A stretch of DNA of 56,050 nt from an uncultured Clostridia bacterium (GTDB taxonomy: Bacteria > Bacillota > Clostridia > Saccharofermentanales > Saccharofermentanaceae). Position 1 is the stretch's first letter. Every line of letters starts with the position of its first letter. Made by a program: the position numbers and the translations under genes. The stretch spans positions 1 to 56,050 of the forward strand of contig CAMJPC010000015.1 in the NCBI GenBank assembly GCA_946407705.1. Direction: 5' to 3'. Positions 27,781 through 37,085 of this stretch are shown here, piece by piece. A model generated the notes under the pieces. That model was given only the letters and a program-made list of their open reading frames with translations. It did not search any database and was not told the DNA's origin.

Positions 27781-28989
27781 ATGCCTAATTTCAGATATCA
27801 GGTAATTGATGGCGCCGGTAAGAAATCAGAAGGTATCATCGAGGCTTCTTCAATCGGTGAAGCTACTCGTAAACTTAAGACCGATGGTAAATACATTTCA
27901 TCACTTACTCTTGACAGAGGAACGGGTCTTGCAAATATCAATATCGGCAGCCCGATGCTGAAGACCAAGGATTTGGTTCTTATCTCAAGACAGCTTGCCT
28001 CACTTCTGTCAGCAGGTATTACAGTTGTCAGAGCGTTGGACATGCTTTATCAGCAGCTCGACAGCAAGAAGGCGAAAAAGTGTATCGGTGAAGTTTACGA
28101 ATCGGTACAGGGAGGACGTTCACTCTCCGAAGCATTCAGGGAGCAGAGGGGTGTTATCCCTAACATCATGATCAGTATGATCGCTGCAGGTGAAGAGTCT
28201 GGTCGTCTTGACGAAGTTATGGAGCGTCTTGCAGAGCACTTTGCAAAGGCTGCAAAACTCAAGAACAAGATTTCATCCGCAATGGTCTATCCTAAGATTC
28301 TCGCAGGACTTACTGCTGCGGTAAGTATCGGACTTTTGACCTTCCTCGTTCCTAAGATCGGCGATACGATCAAGAGCTTGGGCGGTGAACTTCCTGCACT
28401 TACCAAGGCTTTGCTCTCGATCTCCGGATCGTTGACTAAGTTCTGGTATATTTACCTTGCTGTAGTAGCACTTTTGGTATATGCCTTTAAGGTTTGGAAA
28501 AGCTCCGACAAGGGCGGCGAGCAGTGGTCATATCTCATGCTCAAGATGCCTGTAGTCGGTAAGGCAACAAGAATGAATGCTGCTGCAAGATTCACAAGAA
28601 CGGTTGCAACGCTTCTCAAGTCCGGTATCTCCGTACTTCAGTCCGTTGAAATTACTGAGAAATCACTTGACAATCTCATTCTGGAGAAGAAGTTAGCCGA
28701 AGCTCGTACAGAGATCAGAAAGGGTACTTCACTCTCCAGGTCCATCAGAGGTATTACGGAATTCCCTCCGATGATCTACGCAATGATCTCTATCGGTGAG
28801 GAGTCAGGTACTCTTGACTCCATCCTCGATAAGGCAGCTGATTACTTCGAGGATGAGGCGGACTCCGCAACGGCAAAGATGACTGCTGCTCTTGAGCCTA
28901 TCATGATCATCATCATGGCTATCATCGTAGGTCTCGTTGTAGGTGGTATCGCAATGCCTATCTTCACGATGGCTCAGTGGATCATGTAA
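27781..28989 (+). CDS. pilC: Type IV pilus inner-membrane platform protein
   Basis: 402 residues, full length. It is the membrane platform that couples the PilB/PilT motors to the growing fibre. The two GspF domains are visible, each with the FxxxLxxLLxxGI pattern: ISRQLASLLSAGITVVRAL and FTRTVATLLKSGISVLQSV, and each followed by MISxGEESGxL. Three membrane segments (about 170-190, 215-240, 370-395). ATG 27781 has AAGGAGG upstream. Confidence 0.95.
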   Translation: MPNFRYQVIDGAGKKSEGIIEASSIGEATRKLKTDGKYISSLTLDRGTGLANINIGSPMLKTKDLVLISRQLASLLSAGITVVRALDMLYQQLDSKKAKKCIGEVYESVQGGRSLSEAFREQRGVIPNIMISMIAAGEESGRLDEVMERLAEHFAKAAKLKNKISSAMVYPKILAGLTAAVSIGLLTFLVPKIGDTIKSLGGELPALTKALLSISGSLTKFWYIYLAVVALLVYAFKVWKSSDKGGEQWSYLMLKMPVVGKATRMNAAARFTRTVATLLKSGISVLQSVEITEKSLDNLILEKKLAEARTEIRKGTSLSRSIRGITEFPPMIYAMISIGEESGTLDSILDKAADYFEDEADSATAKMTAALEPIMIIIMAIIVGLVVGGIAMPIFTMAQWIM

Positions 28990-29020
28990 TTAAGGAACAG
29001 TATTTGAAAGGAGAAAACAG

Positions 29021-30133
29021 ATGGATTTTTCAATAGGTAGAGGCGGATCCGAATTAGTAATCGACTGCTCAAGCTCTGACCTCAAGATCGCTGTCGGTAA
29101 CTATAACCCGAAGTCCGGGAACATTACGATCGACACAATAGGAATTGTTCCTCTTGAATCAGATGCTATCAACGATGGTGCTATTGCTGACTCATTCGGT
29201 ATCGTAATGGCAGTCAAGCACGCTATCGCTAGACTCGGAATCAGAAATAAGAGCTGCATCCTCACAACAGAGGGCGCTTTCGTACACACCAGAGACCTCG
29301 AGCTTCCTATCGCTAAGGAAGAACAGCTCAAGGACATGGTTAAGTACGAGGTTATCGGACAGGGCACAAACCGTGACCTTTCGATCGACTATATCGTTTA
29401 CGGAACAACAAAGGATGAAGAGACAAACGCTGATAAGCTCAAGATCAGAGCAACAGCCATTCCTACGGACACGATCAAGGATTATCGTGAATTCCTTAAG
29501 GAAATGGAGCTTCAGCCTACAGCACTCGATATGAATCCGAACGCTGTAAGAAAGCTCTTCGCTCACGGAATCGTAAACGGCAACGTTAACGTAACGCAGT
29601 CAACACTGCTCCTGATCGAACTCGCAAGCAGAACTACTACAGTTACTGTTCTTGATAAGGGCTTCCCGGTTCTTTCAAGAAGACTTCAGTTCGGTCACTC
29701 CAACATCCGTCAGGTTGCTGACTCAGTCAAGAAGCTTCAGGGCAGCGGACAGCAGTCCTCTCTCGCTAGACGTCTCAGCATCACAACAAGCGATGCTGCA
29801 GCAAGTGTTCCGATCGAGGACATCGATGTTTGGAACGAGACAGTTGCAAATACTCCGGCTCTCCAGAGTGCTGTTAACGCATACTTCAAGAGCCTCGTAG
29901 ATGCAGTTTCCCGTACGGCTCAGTTCTCAATTTCCAAGTATCACATCGATACAATCAGCACATGCTTCCTTTATGGTTCCGGTGCAGGCTACAAGAAGAT
30001 CGACAAGGAACTTTCTCGTCAGCTCGGAACACAGGTTGAGATTTTAAAGACACTCAGTACGGTCAACGGACCTAAGAATTTCGAACTGCATCAGTTCATC
30101 AACTGCTGCGGTGCGTTGATTCGTAATGATTAA
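29021..30133 (+). CDS. pilM: Type IV pilus actin-like assembly protein
   Basis: 370 residues. PilM is an actin-like cytoplasmic protein that binds PilN. The first strand ELVIDCSSSDLKIAVG and the later STLLLIELASRTTTVTVLDKG are the phosphate-binding strands of the actin fold. ATG 29021 has AAAGGAGA upstream. A region near residues 240-270 (GSGQQSSLARRLSIT) is an insertion not typical of PilM. The order pilM-pilN-pilO is the standard one. Confidence 0.9.
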   Translation: MDFSIGRGGSELVIDCSSSDLKIAVGNYNPKSGNITIDTIGIVPLESDAINDGAIADSFGIVMAVKHAIARLGIRNKSCILTTEGAFVHTRDLELPIAKEEQLKDMVKYEVIGQGTNRDLSIDYIVYGTTKDEETNADKLKIRATAIPTDTIKDYREFLKEMELQPTALDMNPNAVRKLFAHGIVNGNVNVTQSTLLLIELASRTTTVTVLDKGFPVLSRRLQFGHSNIRQVADSVKKLQGSGQQSSLARRLSITTSDAAASVPIEDIDVWNETVANTPALQSAVNAYFKSLVDAVSRTAQFSISKYHIDTISTCFLYGSGAGYKKIDKELSRQLGTQVEILKTLSTVNGPKNFELHQFINCCGALIRND

Positions 30134-30149
30134 AGGAGGGGTGTAATTC

Positions 30150-31097
30150 ATGGCTAGCGGAATTAATAAGAAACTTCTTGCCAAGACAGACATGAACTTC
30201 TTTAGGGAGTTCACGGCTAACGCGGCAAGGGCAGCAAGGATGTTGGGCTATGCAATGGCTCTCGGTATCCTCGTAGTTATCATAGTACTCGGATTGATCG
30301 GTGCATTTGCAGTCAGAAACTTCATGAAGCAGCAGGAGATCGATCAGATCAATGCAGAGCTCGCAGGACCTGAATATGCAGGACTTGAAGAGAAGGCAAG
30401 ACAGCTCCAGGAAGAGTTGAAAGCAAAGAATAATTACTATTATGCTTTGACAACAATGCGTACGAATGTTGACAGAACAGCAACCGTACCTCTTGAGATC
30501 CCCGGAATCCTCGCAAAGAGCATCCCGAGTGACTCTTACGTAACAGACTATCAGATCGACGGTTCGACAATGAAGATGAACGGTTATTCGTTCACATACT
30601 ACAGCCCTGTTGACATGGTTAACATGCTCCAGGCTTCTAAGGTATTCACTTCAAGGCCGATCATCACGGTTAAGCGTATCGACTCTACAGAGATCGCTAA
30701 GCCTGAGGAGTTCTACAACATCAAGACTGGTGACGTTATTGCTCTTAATAACTACTATTCTTTCAAGATCGACGGAACTCTCGTCAGCAAGGTCTACATT
30801 TCTATCGGACGTTTCCTCAACGGCGCTACGCTTTCAAGCCTCACCGGTGTTGAGACAACTGAGTACACAGCAGGTGCTGAGTACAGCTACACAGAAGGTA
30901 TCGATACATTTACAGCCGGCGGCGTTACTTACAACCTTGTTAAGATCACCGTTAACGGAACAGACGTAGATGCAGAGAGCCTTGCGAACATCAGAGCAGC
31001 TCATGCTTTGAGCGGAACAGCAAAAGCTAATGCTGAGATCAACCTCTATTACGAGGTTGCAGCAGCTCAGCCCGCAGCTTCGCAGCCTGCAGCGTAA
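30150..31097 (+). CDS. pilN: Type IV pilus alignment protein PilN
   Basis: 315 residues. A cytoplasmic N-terminus begins KTDMNFFREFTANAARAAR; one membrane helix (about 33-57) and a coiled-coil (residues 63-95) follow, as in PilN. The outer domain is longer than in proteobacterial PilN (about 190 residues) and ends in an Ala/Pro/Gln-rich tail. The assignment rests on position between pilM and pilO and on this layout; direct similarity is weak. AAAGGAGGGG is a strong ribosome site. Confidence 0.75.
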   Translation: MASGINKKLLAKTDMNFFREFTANAARAARMLGYAMALGILVVIIVLGLIGAFAVRNFMKQQEIDQINAELAGPEYAGLEEKARQLQEELKAKNNYYYALTTMRTNVDRTATVPLEIPGILAKSIPSDSYVTDYQIDGSTMKMNGYSFTYYSPVDMVNMLQASKVFTSRPIITVKRIDSTEIAKPEEFYNIKTGDVIALNNYYSFKIDGTLVSKVYISIGRFLNGATLSSLTGVETTEYTAGAEYSYTEGIDTFTAGGVTYNLVKITVNGTDVDAESLANIRAAHALSGTAKANAEINLYYEVAAAQPAASQPAA

Positions 31098-31114
31098 CGG
31101 GGAGGTAATAATAG

Positions 31115-32161
31115 ATGAATAATTTATCAGCTCGTGAGAAAACCGGAATATACGTAATCTCTTTGTTGATTCTTATATTGCTCGGTTATGTTCTTGGAAT
31201 CAGAAATTTAAACAACAAGTACGATCAACTTGAGAAGCAGTACAATGAGCTTGTTGCAAGAAGAGATTATCTTAACCAGCTCAAGCAGAACGTTACTCAG
31301 ACTACTGAAGAGATCGCAAGACTCAATGAGAACATCTCCAAGGTTGAGTTGTCCTTCATCGACAAGCTCGAGACAGAGTGCCTCATGCAGTACGTACTGA
31401 AGACATTTGAAGACAGCGGCATTCCTTATATGTCTAACATTTCTTCTGAAGACGTTAAGTGTGCAGCAGTTTCTTATGCCGACGGATCTACATCTCCTGA
31501 CACACTCCAGTGCACAAGAGTCAATGTAACTTATGCAACAACTGACGGATACATCATCCCTCAGTACAACCGTAAGCCTGACACAACCAATGCCAACGAA
31601 AACCGTAAGGCTACAGCCAAGGAACTCATTGGCAAGATGGGCAAGGATGAGTACAAGGAAGCTAAGGGTTATGACGAGTTCCTTAAGGGTCTCGACAAGA
31701 TGGCTAAGGAGAATCCCGGCTGCATCAAGGTTACTAACCTTACAGCAGTTTCTGAGCAGGGCTTCTTCAAGATGACAGCTTCAATCGATTTCTACGGAAC
31801 AGTTCTTACCAACCGTGTTTCTGTTGATAACAACAAGGCTGGTTACACATTCTGGAACGGTGATACGAATGTTGATACATCCGGCGGATTTATCGGTGTA
31901 CCTTACATCGTTAAGAACGAGAAGAGCTTGTGGAACAACTTCGTCATTCAGGGCTTTGAACCTTATGCTGAAAGACCGTTCGCAGCTTACTGGGCTAACG
32001 CAGCATTCGCACAGCAGTTCGCTGCTAAGGGCGGCACTCTTGCTAAGTTCTTCGGCGTTAAGGATCCTAGAGTCCTTGAGCAGCCGGTTGTTACAAAGAA
32101 GAGCAAGAAGGGCAAGAAGGCTACACCTACGCCCAAGGGCGACATGACAAAGGTTGCGTAA
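31115..32161 (+). CDS. pilO: Type IV pilus alignment protein PilO
   Basis: 348 residues with one membrane helix (about 8-30), then a coiled-coil (YDQLEKQYNELVARRDYLNQ) and a ferredoxin-like outer domain, the PilO layout. The C-terminal end has a Lys/Gly/Thr-rich tail (KKSKKGKKATPTPKGD). The outer part is longer than usual for PilO. GGGGAGG precedes ATG 31115. No terminator separates it from the pilin genes, which have their own promoter at 32225. Confidence 0.72.
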   Translation: MNNLSAREKTGIYVISLLILILLGYVLGIRNLNNKYDQLEKQYNELVARRDYLNQLKQNVTQTTEEIARLNENISKVELSFIDKLETECLMQYVLKTFEDSGIPYMSNISSEDVKCAAVSYADGSTSPDTLQCTRVNVTYATTDGYIIPQYNRKPDTTNANENRKATAKELIGKMGKDEYKEAKGYDEFLKGLDKMAKENPGCIKVTNLTAVSEQGFFKMTASIDFYGTVLTNRVSVDNNKAGYTFWNGDTNVDTSGGFIGVPYIVKNEKSLWNNFVIQGFEPYAERPFAAYWANAAFAQQFAAKGGTLAKFFGVKDPRVLEQPVVTKKSKKGKKATPTPKGDMTKVA

Positions 32162-32224
32162 TAACACCACTTGAAGAAAAAATGCAAATTGTGGCGAAAT
32201 TTTGAAAAAATTTGTAAAAACCTA

Positions 32225-32252
32225 TTGCATTTATTCACAATCGTGTTATACT
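32225..32252 (+). promoter_or_regulatory. Promoter of the first pilin gene
   Basis: TTGCAT (32225-32230), 16-bp spacer, TATACT (32247-32252), about 40 bp before the AGGAGG site of the pilin gene. With the terminator at 32526 it makes the pilin a separate strong transcript. Confidence 0.68.
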
Positions 32253-32293
32253 GACATTACAAACTCAATAAACCTTACAGGAGGAAATTCAAA

Positions 32294-32497
32294 ATGAAGA
32301 AGATTCAGAAGTCAAAGAAGGGTTTCACCCTCGTAGAGATGGTCCTTGTTATCGCTATCATCGTTATCCTTGCAGCGGTTCTCGTTCTCGGTATCGGTAC
32401 ATACCTCAACAAGGCTAAGGCAGCTTCTTCCTCTATCCAGGCTCACAACAGCTCTATCTCAATCGTTAACTCTGAGATCGACGCAGCTATGAGCTAA
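32294..32497 (+). CDS. Very short type IV pilin (candidate major pilin)
   Basis: 67 residues. A 10-residue basic leader ends in KKG and is followed by FTLVEMVLVIAIIVIL, the classic prepilin cleavage site with Glu5. The mature protein would be 57 residues: the hydrophobic helix plus a short Ser/Ala-rich amphipathic helix. It has no Cys and no globular beta domain, unlike most pilins of 120-170 residues. Its own promoter, AGGAGG site and strong terminator suggest high expression, as expected for a major pilin. It compares in size with the short PilA of Geobacter sulfurreducens but has few aromatic residues (Phe1 and one Tyr). Confidence 0.88.
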   Translation: MKKIQKSKKGFTLVEMVLVIAIIVILAAVLVLGIGTYLNKAKAASSSIQAHNSSISIVNSEIDAAMS

Positions 32498-32525
32498 TCC
32501 GATAGGATTAACTGAAGCAACAAAG

Positions 32526-32558
32526 AGCGGGGAAGCAATTCCCCGCTTTTTATCTTTT
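32526..32558 (+). terminator. Terminator of the first pilin transcript
   Basis: Stem AGCGGGGAA / TTCCCCGCT with a GCAA loop and a T-rich tail. Confidence 0.93.
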
Positions 32559-32592
32559 TGTAAACTTTTTTAACAAATTGTGAACATTTCTA

Positions 32593-32620
32593 TTGAATAA
32601 TTCTGAAAAGCAGTTATAAT
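32593..32620 (+). promoter_or_regulatory. Promoter of the minor pilin genes
   Basis: TTGAAT (32593-32598), 16-bp spacer, TATAAT (32615-32620), ahead of the second short pilin and the two larger prepilin-like genes. Confidence 0.72.
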
Positions 32621-32670
32621 TGAATTGTAAAAGTATGGATTAATAGTCATCTTCAAGTTCGGAGGCTGTT

Positions 32671-32895
32671 ATGCGTAGAATAAGCAAGTTAAGTAGAAAC
32701 GTTCGAGGCTTTACACTGGTAGAGATGTTACTTGTTGTAGGCATCATCATCATCCTTGCCGGTGCAGTAGCTCTTGGTGTCAGCGATGTAATCAGTCCTG
32801 CTAAGAGAGCCAGGAATAGTGTTAGTGCGCGTGTGCTTGCACAGTCCCAGGCGATCAACCAGAGCGAACAGAAGCTCAGAGGATACGGTTTTTAA
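32671..32895 (+). CDS. Second very short type IV pilin
   Basis: 74 residues: leader of 13 residues ending VRG, cleavage, then FTLVEMLLVVGIIIIL. The mature form of 61 residues ends in a charged amphipathic helix (KRARNSVSARVLAQSQA) and YGF. It is a near relative of the first pilin in the helix but differs downstream. It is followed by the PilV/W-like genes in one transcript, so it may be a minor pilin or an alternative subunit. GGAGG is 6 bases before ATG 32671. Confidence 0.85.
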   Translation: MRRISKLSRNVRGFTLVEMLLVVGIIIILAGAVALGVSDVISPAKRARNSVSARVLAQSQAINQSEQKLRGYGF

Positions 32896-32907
32896 GGAGG
32901 TCTCAAT

Positions 32908-33543
32908 ATGAAGAAGTTTGTTAAGTATAAGTCGAAGAAAGGCTTTACTCTCCTCGAGACCTTGCTTGCAACAGCAATTCTCGTAATCGTCGGATCAATG
33001 CTCATGAACGGCTTTATCACAGCCATGGGTTATTCTTATAACTCTTCCATCTATCAGAGATCCGCTGAGTACAACAGCCAGCTTTGCATTACACAGCTTG
33101 CCAAATGGTCCATGTACGCTGATAACGTTAAGAAGGTAAAGGGTGACGGTTCTTTCGAGCACCTTGATGCTGCTTATAAGGACGTAGGTCAGTACGGATA
33201 TGATCATTCCGCTAACAACACTGCTCCTAAGACCATCAGCTTCGCAGGCGGCGGAGTTTCCGGACACAGCCTTGGTAAGATCAGAGTTGCAGTTTACGAA
33301 GAGAATCAGGTTAAGACCACAGCAACTGATCTCACAAAGTTCACAGCAGAGTCTATTAAGAGCAACAATAATGCATATGCAGATAACCGTGCGATCCTCT
33401 TCTATTATCCGACAGTAAACGGTAATCCCGGTGACAGCTACTTCGGTAATACTCATATCTACAGAAGAGCAGACGGTTCTTTGTGGTGGGGCTATGATGA
33501 CACTAACGGAAACGGTATACCGCTTTCCAAGAAGACTAAATAA
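32908..33543 (+). CDS. Minor prepilin-like protein (PilV/PulI-like)
   Basis: 211 residues. The leader KKG is followed by FTLLETLLATAILVIVG, a prepilin helix with Glu5. The outer part (about 170 residues) is Ser/Asn/Tyr-rich without recognisable domains. Together with the next gene it would form the initiation complex of the pilus. AAGGAGG precedes ATG 32908 by 6-8 bases, 12 bp after the second pilin. Confidence 0.82.
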   Translation: MKKFVKYKSKKGFTLLETLLATAILVIVGSMLMNGFITAMGYSYNSSIYQRSAEYNSQLCITQLAKWSMYADNVKKVKGDGSFEHLDAAYKDVGQYGYDHSANNTAPKTISFAGGGVSGHSLGKIRVAVYEENQVKTTATDLTKFTAESIKSNNNAYADNRAILFYYPTVNGNPGDSYFGNTHIYRRADGSLWWGYDDTNGNGIPLSKKTK

Positions 33544-33582
33544 GTGTGAAGACCTTTTTACTTCAAATCGGAGGATGTTAAT

Positions 33583-34185
33583 ATGAGACGTATACATAGA
33601 AACAAGCGAGGCTTCACACTTGTAGAAATGATGCTCGCATTGGCTATCATTACAATCATCGGCTGGACAACTGTTGCGCTGATGATGGCTACCAAAGACT
33701 CGTTCATGACAACATACAACACGAACGATTCTTCTGACTACGCAATGCTGTATGCAAACGGTTTTGAGAACTCGTTCCTTGCACACTCACAGAATAAAAC
33801 CGCAGGCACATTCGGAACAAGGCCTGCAGATTCCATTCTTGAGGACGTTGCCGGACACGCTGTTTTCACACCCAGACAGATGCAGACGACAAATGTCAAT
33901 ACCGGACATGTAGTTGATAAGTGGATCATCAGATCTTATTTCTACGTTGATCCTACTGATGCATCTCAGACAGTTAAGTATAAGTTCTTCGTTATCGACA
34001 ATTATTACAGCCCTACATGGAAAGTAATGAATGTTTATGAAGGTTCCGTTTGGGCTCCTCATATCGGTGTCGGTAAGCTTACACTTAGCTCTGCTTACAC
34101 AGATCCTCAGGGTGTTGATACCTACCTCAGAGCAAATTACAATCTGACAGGTTGGGGAAACTACATTATCTACAAGCCTACGTAA
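33583..34185 (+). CDS. Minor prepilin-like protein (PilW/PulJ-like)
   Basis: 200 residues. The leader NKRG is followed by FTLVEMMLALAIITIIG. The outer domain is predicted beta-rich with no Cys. It is the last gene of the pilus locus and is followed by a strong terminator. TCGGAGG lies before ATG 33583. No prepilin peptidase gene follows. Confidence 0.82.
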   Translation: MRRIHRNKRGFTLVEMMLALAIITIIGWTTVALMMATKDSFMTTYNTNDSSDYAMLYANGFENSFLAHSQNKTAGTFGTRPADSILEDVAGHAVFTPRQMQTTNVNTGHVVDKWIIRSYFYVDPTDASQTVKYKFFVIDNYYSPTWKVMNVYEGSVWAPHIGVGKLTLSSAYTDPQGVDTYLRANYNLTGWGNYIIYKPT

Positions 34186-34204
34186 GTTGAACAAACTTGA
34201 AATC

Positions 34205-34240
34205 AAACTCCGCAAGATTGCCTTGCGGAGTTTTTTTATT
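34205..34240 (+). terminator. Terminator at the end of the pilus locus
   Basis: Stem AAACTCCGCAAG / CTTGCGGAGTTT with a 5-nt loop and a run of T residues. Confidence 0.93.
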
Positions 34241-34291
34241 GCATATGCCGTTGTGATAAAATAAGACAATTATCGAAAGGCAGGAAGCATA

Positions 34292-35119
34292 ATGAAAATA
34301 AACGTCGGACTTGATATCGGAGGCAGCACGACAAAGATCGTGGGTATGCGCGGCAAAGAATTAGTCGCGTCTGAAATAGTCAAGGCCGGAGATCCGGTCA
34401 CGTCTGCCTTTGGCGCAGTAGGCAAGCTCATTAACGATAACGGCATTAAAGTAGAAGATATCAGCAGGATAAACATAACCGGCGTAGGTTCGTCTTATAC
34501 AACAACGCCTGTTTTCGGAATAGAGACCGTCGTGGTTGAAGAATTCATTTCGACCGGATTAGGCGGACTGTATCTTTCCGGGCTCGAACACGCGGTAGTT
34601 GTCAGCATGGGAACAGGAACGGCATATCTTGATGCTTCTTACGATCAGGTTAAGCATATTATCGGTTCGGGCGTAGGCGGGGGCACTCTTGCAGGTCTTT
34701 GCAATGCCACACTCGGTGTTGAGGACGTGCTCAAACTGTCAGAGATGGCAAAGGACGGTTCGATCACAGCATGCGATCTTACCATCGGTGATATTACAAA
34801 GAAGGCGATCCCGGGACTTCCGATGGATGCCACTGCATCCAATTTCGGAAAAGTGGCTGATGATCTGACCCGTGAGGATAAAGCGGTAGGCATTTTCAAT
34901 CTTGTTTACCAGTCCATAGGTTCAATGTCAGTCCTGACATCAAGGATCTGCGGATTAAACGACATCGTATTTACGGGACAGCTTACGGCTATCCCCGTAT
35001 GCAAGGATCTGCTGATCCCGTTTGCAAAACTCTACGATGTTAATTTCATAGTTCCCGACAATGCAGTTTTTGCGACCGCGATAGGAAGCTGTCTGGCTGG
35101 AAATCCGGAGAAAGCATAA
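34292..35119 (+). CDS. coaW: Type II pantothenate kinase
   Basis: 275 residues. It phosphorylates pantothenate, the first step of coenzyme A synthesis. The ASKHA-fold phosphate loop NVGLDIGGSTTKIVG opens the protein, and the type II signature includes TGVGSSY, VVSMGTGTAYL and GVGGGTLAGL. The end IVPDNAVFATAIGS is typical. AAAGGCAGG precedes ATG 34292. Its stop shares one base with the next start (TAATG). Confidence 0.9.
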   Translation: MKINVGLDIGGSTTKIVGMRGKELVASEIVKAGDPVTSAFGAVGKLINDNGIKVEDISRINITGVGSSYTTTPVFGIETVVVEEFISTGLGGLYLSGLEHAVVVSMGTGTAYLDASYDQVKHIIGSGVGGGTLAGLCNATLGVEDVLKLSEMAKDGSITACDLTIGDITKKAIPGLPMDATASNFGKVADDLTREDKAVGIFNLVYQSIGSMSVLTSRICGLNDIVFTGQLTAIPVCKDLLIPFAKLYDVNFIVPDNAVFATAIGSCLAGNPEKA

Positions 35120-35895
35120 TGGCATCAAAGAAGAACAGGGCACCTGAACTTGATTTTCTTAGAGGGTTTGCTCTCTTCATGATGGTGCTCATGCATTTCG
35201 CGTATGACATCAGATACGAATTCGAAGTGCCTGTATTCGGCTTTTTGGAATCCAACTGGTTCTGGGCATTCGTCCATCCGTTTTTCCTGGTCATATTTGT
35301 CGGAGTGTCGGGAGTGTGCTGCACATTCTCGAGGAATAACTTATTAAGAGGATTAAAGCTTCTGGGCGTAGCTTCAGGTCTTACTGTCGTTACTTGGCTG
35401 ATCAGCCGCTATGCGGGAATAGAATGCTTGATCATATTTAACGTGTTGGCACTTTTGGCGGTGGGAATCCTCGTTTATGCGCTCGTTCAGTTCATCGAAA
35501 ATAAGGCGCACATAAGACCGGTTGTCATAAATGTTTTTCTCGGTTTTTTTGGTGCTTATATCACCGCGCTCGGAAATTCGATCAACTGGATGGATTATTC
35601 CACGAATAATCTTTTGTTCCTGCCTGTAGGTTTTGCAATCAAGAATGCTCCCCAGGTTGCGGATTCCATGAAAATAATCCCTTGGCTGGGAGTATTTCTC
35701 ATCGGATGCGTGATAGGAAGAGTCTGTTATTCGAAAAAGGAATCACTGCTTCCTGAGAGCATGAAGAAACTTCACAAAGTTTCCGTTCCGTTTGAGTTCA
35801 TGGGCAAACATTCGCTTATCATCTATCTTGTCCATCAGCCTCTCGTTTACGGGATCCTCTATGTGATTTTTCTCGCTTTGGGAAAGATTAAATGA
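35119..35895 (+). CDS. DUF1624 (HGSNAT-like acyltransferase) membrane protein
   Basis: 258 residues with about seven membrane helices. It begins ELDFLRGFALFMMVLMHFAYD, the DxxRG...M...H signature of DUF1624, related to heparan-alpha-glucosaminide N-acetyltransferase; these proteins are thought to move acetyl groups across the membrane to sugars. A second conserved area is GKHSLIIYLVHQPLVYG. It is coupled to the genes on both sides (TAATG and ATGA overlaps). Confidence 0.8.
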   Translation: MASKKNRAPELDFLRGFALFMMVLMHFAYDIRYEFEVPVFGFLESNWFWAFVHPFFLVIFVGVSGVCCTFSRNNLLRGLKLLGVASGLTVVTWLISRYAGIECLIIFNVLALLAVGILVYALVQFIENKAHIRPVVINVFLGFFGAYITALGNSINWMDYSTNNLLFLPVGFAIKNAPQVADSMKIIPWLGVFLIGCVIGRVCYSKKESLLPESMKKLHKVSVPFEFMGKHSLIIYLVHQPLVYGILYVIFLALGKIK

Positions 35896-37085
35896 TTGTT
35901 CTTACAAAGATAAAGAAAAAGACAGTAAGAAAGATAATCACGATAGTCATACTTGTCGCACTGATAGTCATGACTTATCTTACCGGGCGCTATCTTCCGA
36001 CGGGTATCGCCGACTGGTATTCGCTTGAAGTTTTCCCTGCTCTTTCCAACATACCTCAGAAGATAAGCGCGCTCACTTCCGTGTCGTTCTCCGAGATCAC
36101 GGTGGTGGTCTGCGGATGTCTGGCATTGCCGCTCCTTATCTTATGGATGGTTCTCCTGATAAAGAAAGCCATGACCAAGGGTATCGGAAAATTCCTATAT
36201 CAGAGTTTCAGAAATGCGCTTGCGGTAATCCTTGTTTTACTATTCTTTTTCGAGATACTTCACGGACTGAACTACAGGCGTACGCCTGCAAGACTCGTTA
36301 TGGGCCTGGACAGCGGCAATCTGACCGTTGAGGAATATACGGGTGCGTTCGAGTGGGCATATGAGGGAATGATCAAAGCAAGGTCTGAACTGACCGAGGA
36401 CGAAAACGGCGTTGCAAAGATGTCCACCGGTTTTGCCGAGACTGCCGAGTATGCCTCTAAGCTCGTTGATTCTTTCTGTCTTGAATACGGCATTACACCG
36501 TACAGAAGCTTTTCGAGAGCCAAATCGGTAAAGCTCAGTCATTACTGGAGCTGGACATATATCGTTGGCATGTATAATCCGATCTATGGCGAAGCTAACA
36601 TCAATACTGACATTGATGATCTGACCGCGCTTCCCATGACGATATGCCATGAGCTTTGTCACTCGAAGGGATTTGCCAACGAGACTGACTGCAATCTTCT
36701 GGGAGCTCTCTGCTGCACTACCGCGGACAGGGCTGATTTCAGATACTGCGGTTACTACAACATTTATGTCACGCTGCTCGGCGAACTCACGAAGTGGAAC
36801 AAGCAGGGATTTAAGTACGACACGCATCTTGGCGATGCCGAGATAAGGCCGGTCATCAGAGACATCATGGCTGCTTCGGCATATTGGAAAGCAATAGACA
36901 AGGAAGTACTGGAAGTGCAGAAACTTCTCGGTATCAACATAACCGACCAGGCTCTTGCCGCGAACAACCAGTTCCTCGAATCCAACGGGGAAAAGGGCGG
37001 CAATGAAACGTATAATGTTCCGGATAACGCATACGTGCATTTCTATTTGAAATACGTTGTTTCAGAAGGCGGGAAGAATGCTTAA
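35892..37085 (+). CDS. DUF3810 membrane metallopeptidase-like protein
   Basis: 397 residues. Three membrane helices in the first 125 residues precede an outer domain with the zinc-protease motif HELCH (His253 to His257) and Glu264 in FANETDCN, the layout of DUF3810. The conserved stretch MYNPIYGEANIN comes before it. The family is predicted to be peptidases of unknown substrate. It overlaps hemZ by 8 bp. Confidence 0.82.
   Translation: MIVLTKIKKKTVRKIITIVILVALIVMTYLTGRYLPTGIADWYSLEVFPALSNIPQKISALTSVSFSEITVVVCGCLALPLLILWMVLLIKKAMTKGIGKFLYQSFRNALAVILVLLFFFEILHGLNYRRTPARLVMGLDSGNLTVEEYTGAFEWAYEGMIKARSELTEDENGVAKMSTGFAETAEYASKLVDSFCLEYGITPYRSFSRAKSVKLSHYWSWTYIVGMYNPIYGEANINTDIDDLTALPMTICHELCHSKGFANETDCNLLGALCCTTADRADFRYCGYYNIYVTLLGELTKWNKQGFKYDTHLGDAEIRPVIRDIMAASAYWKAIDKEVLEVQKLLGINITDQALAANNQFLESNGEKGGNETYNVPDNAYVHFYLKYVVSEGGKNA

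Noticed and set aside
32995..33786. A 263-residue minus-strand frame across two minor pilin genes
   Set aside because: The plus strand has prepilin motifs and ribosome sites for both genes; the minus frame is Cys/Val/Ile-rich shadow sequence.
24940..34185. Type II secretion or competence system instead of pili
   Set aside because: A PilT retraction ATPase and PilM/N/O are present, and no secretin or ComE-type gene is seen.
36240..37040. A 266-residue minus-strand frame
   Set aside because: It is the shadow of the DUF3810 gene, which has the HELCH motif and coupled neighbours.
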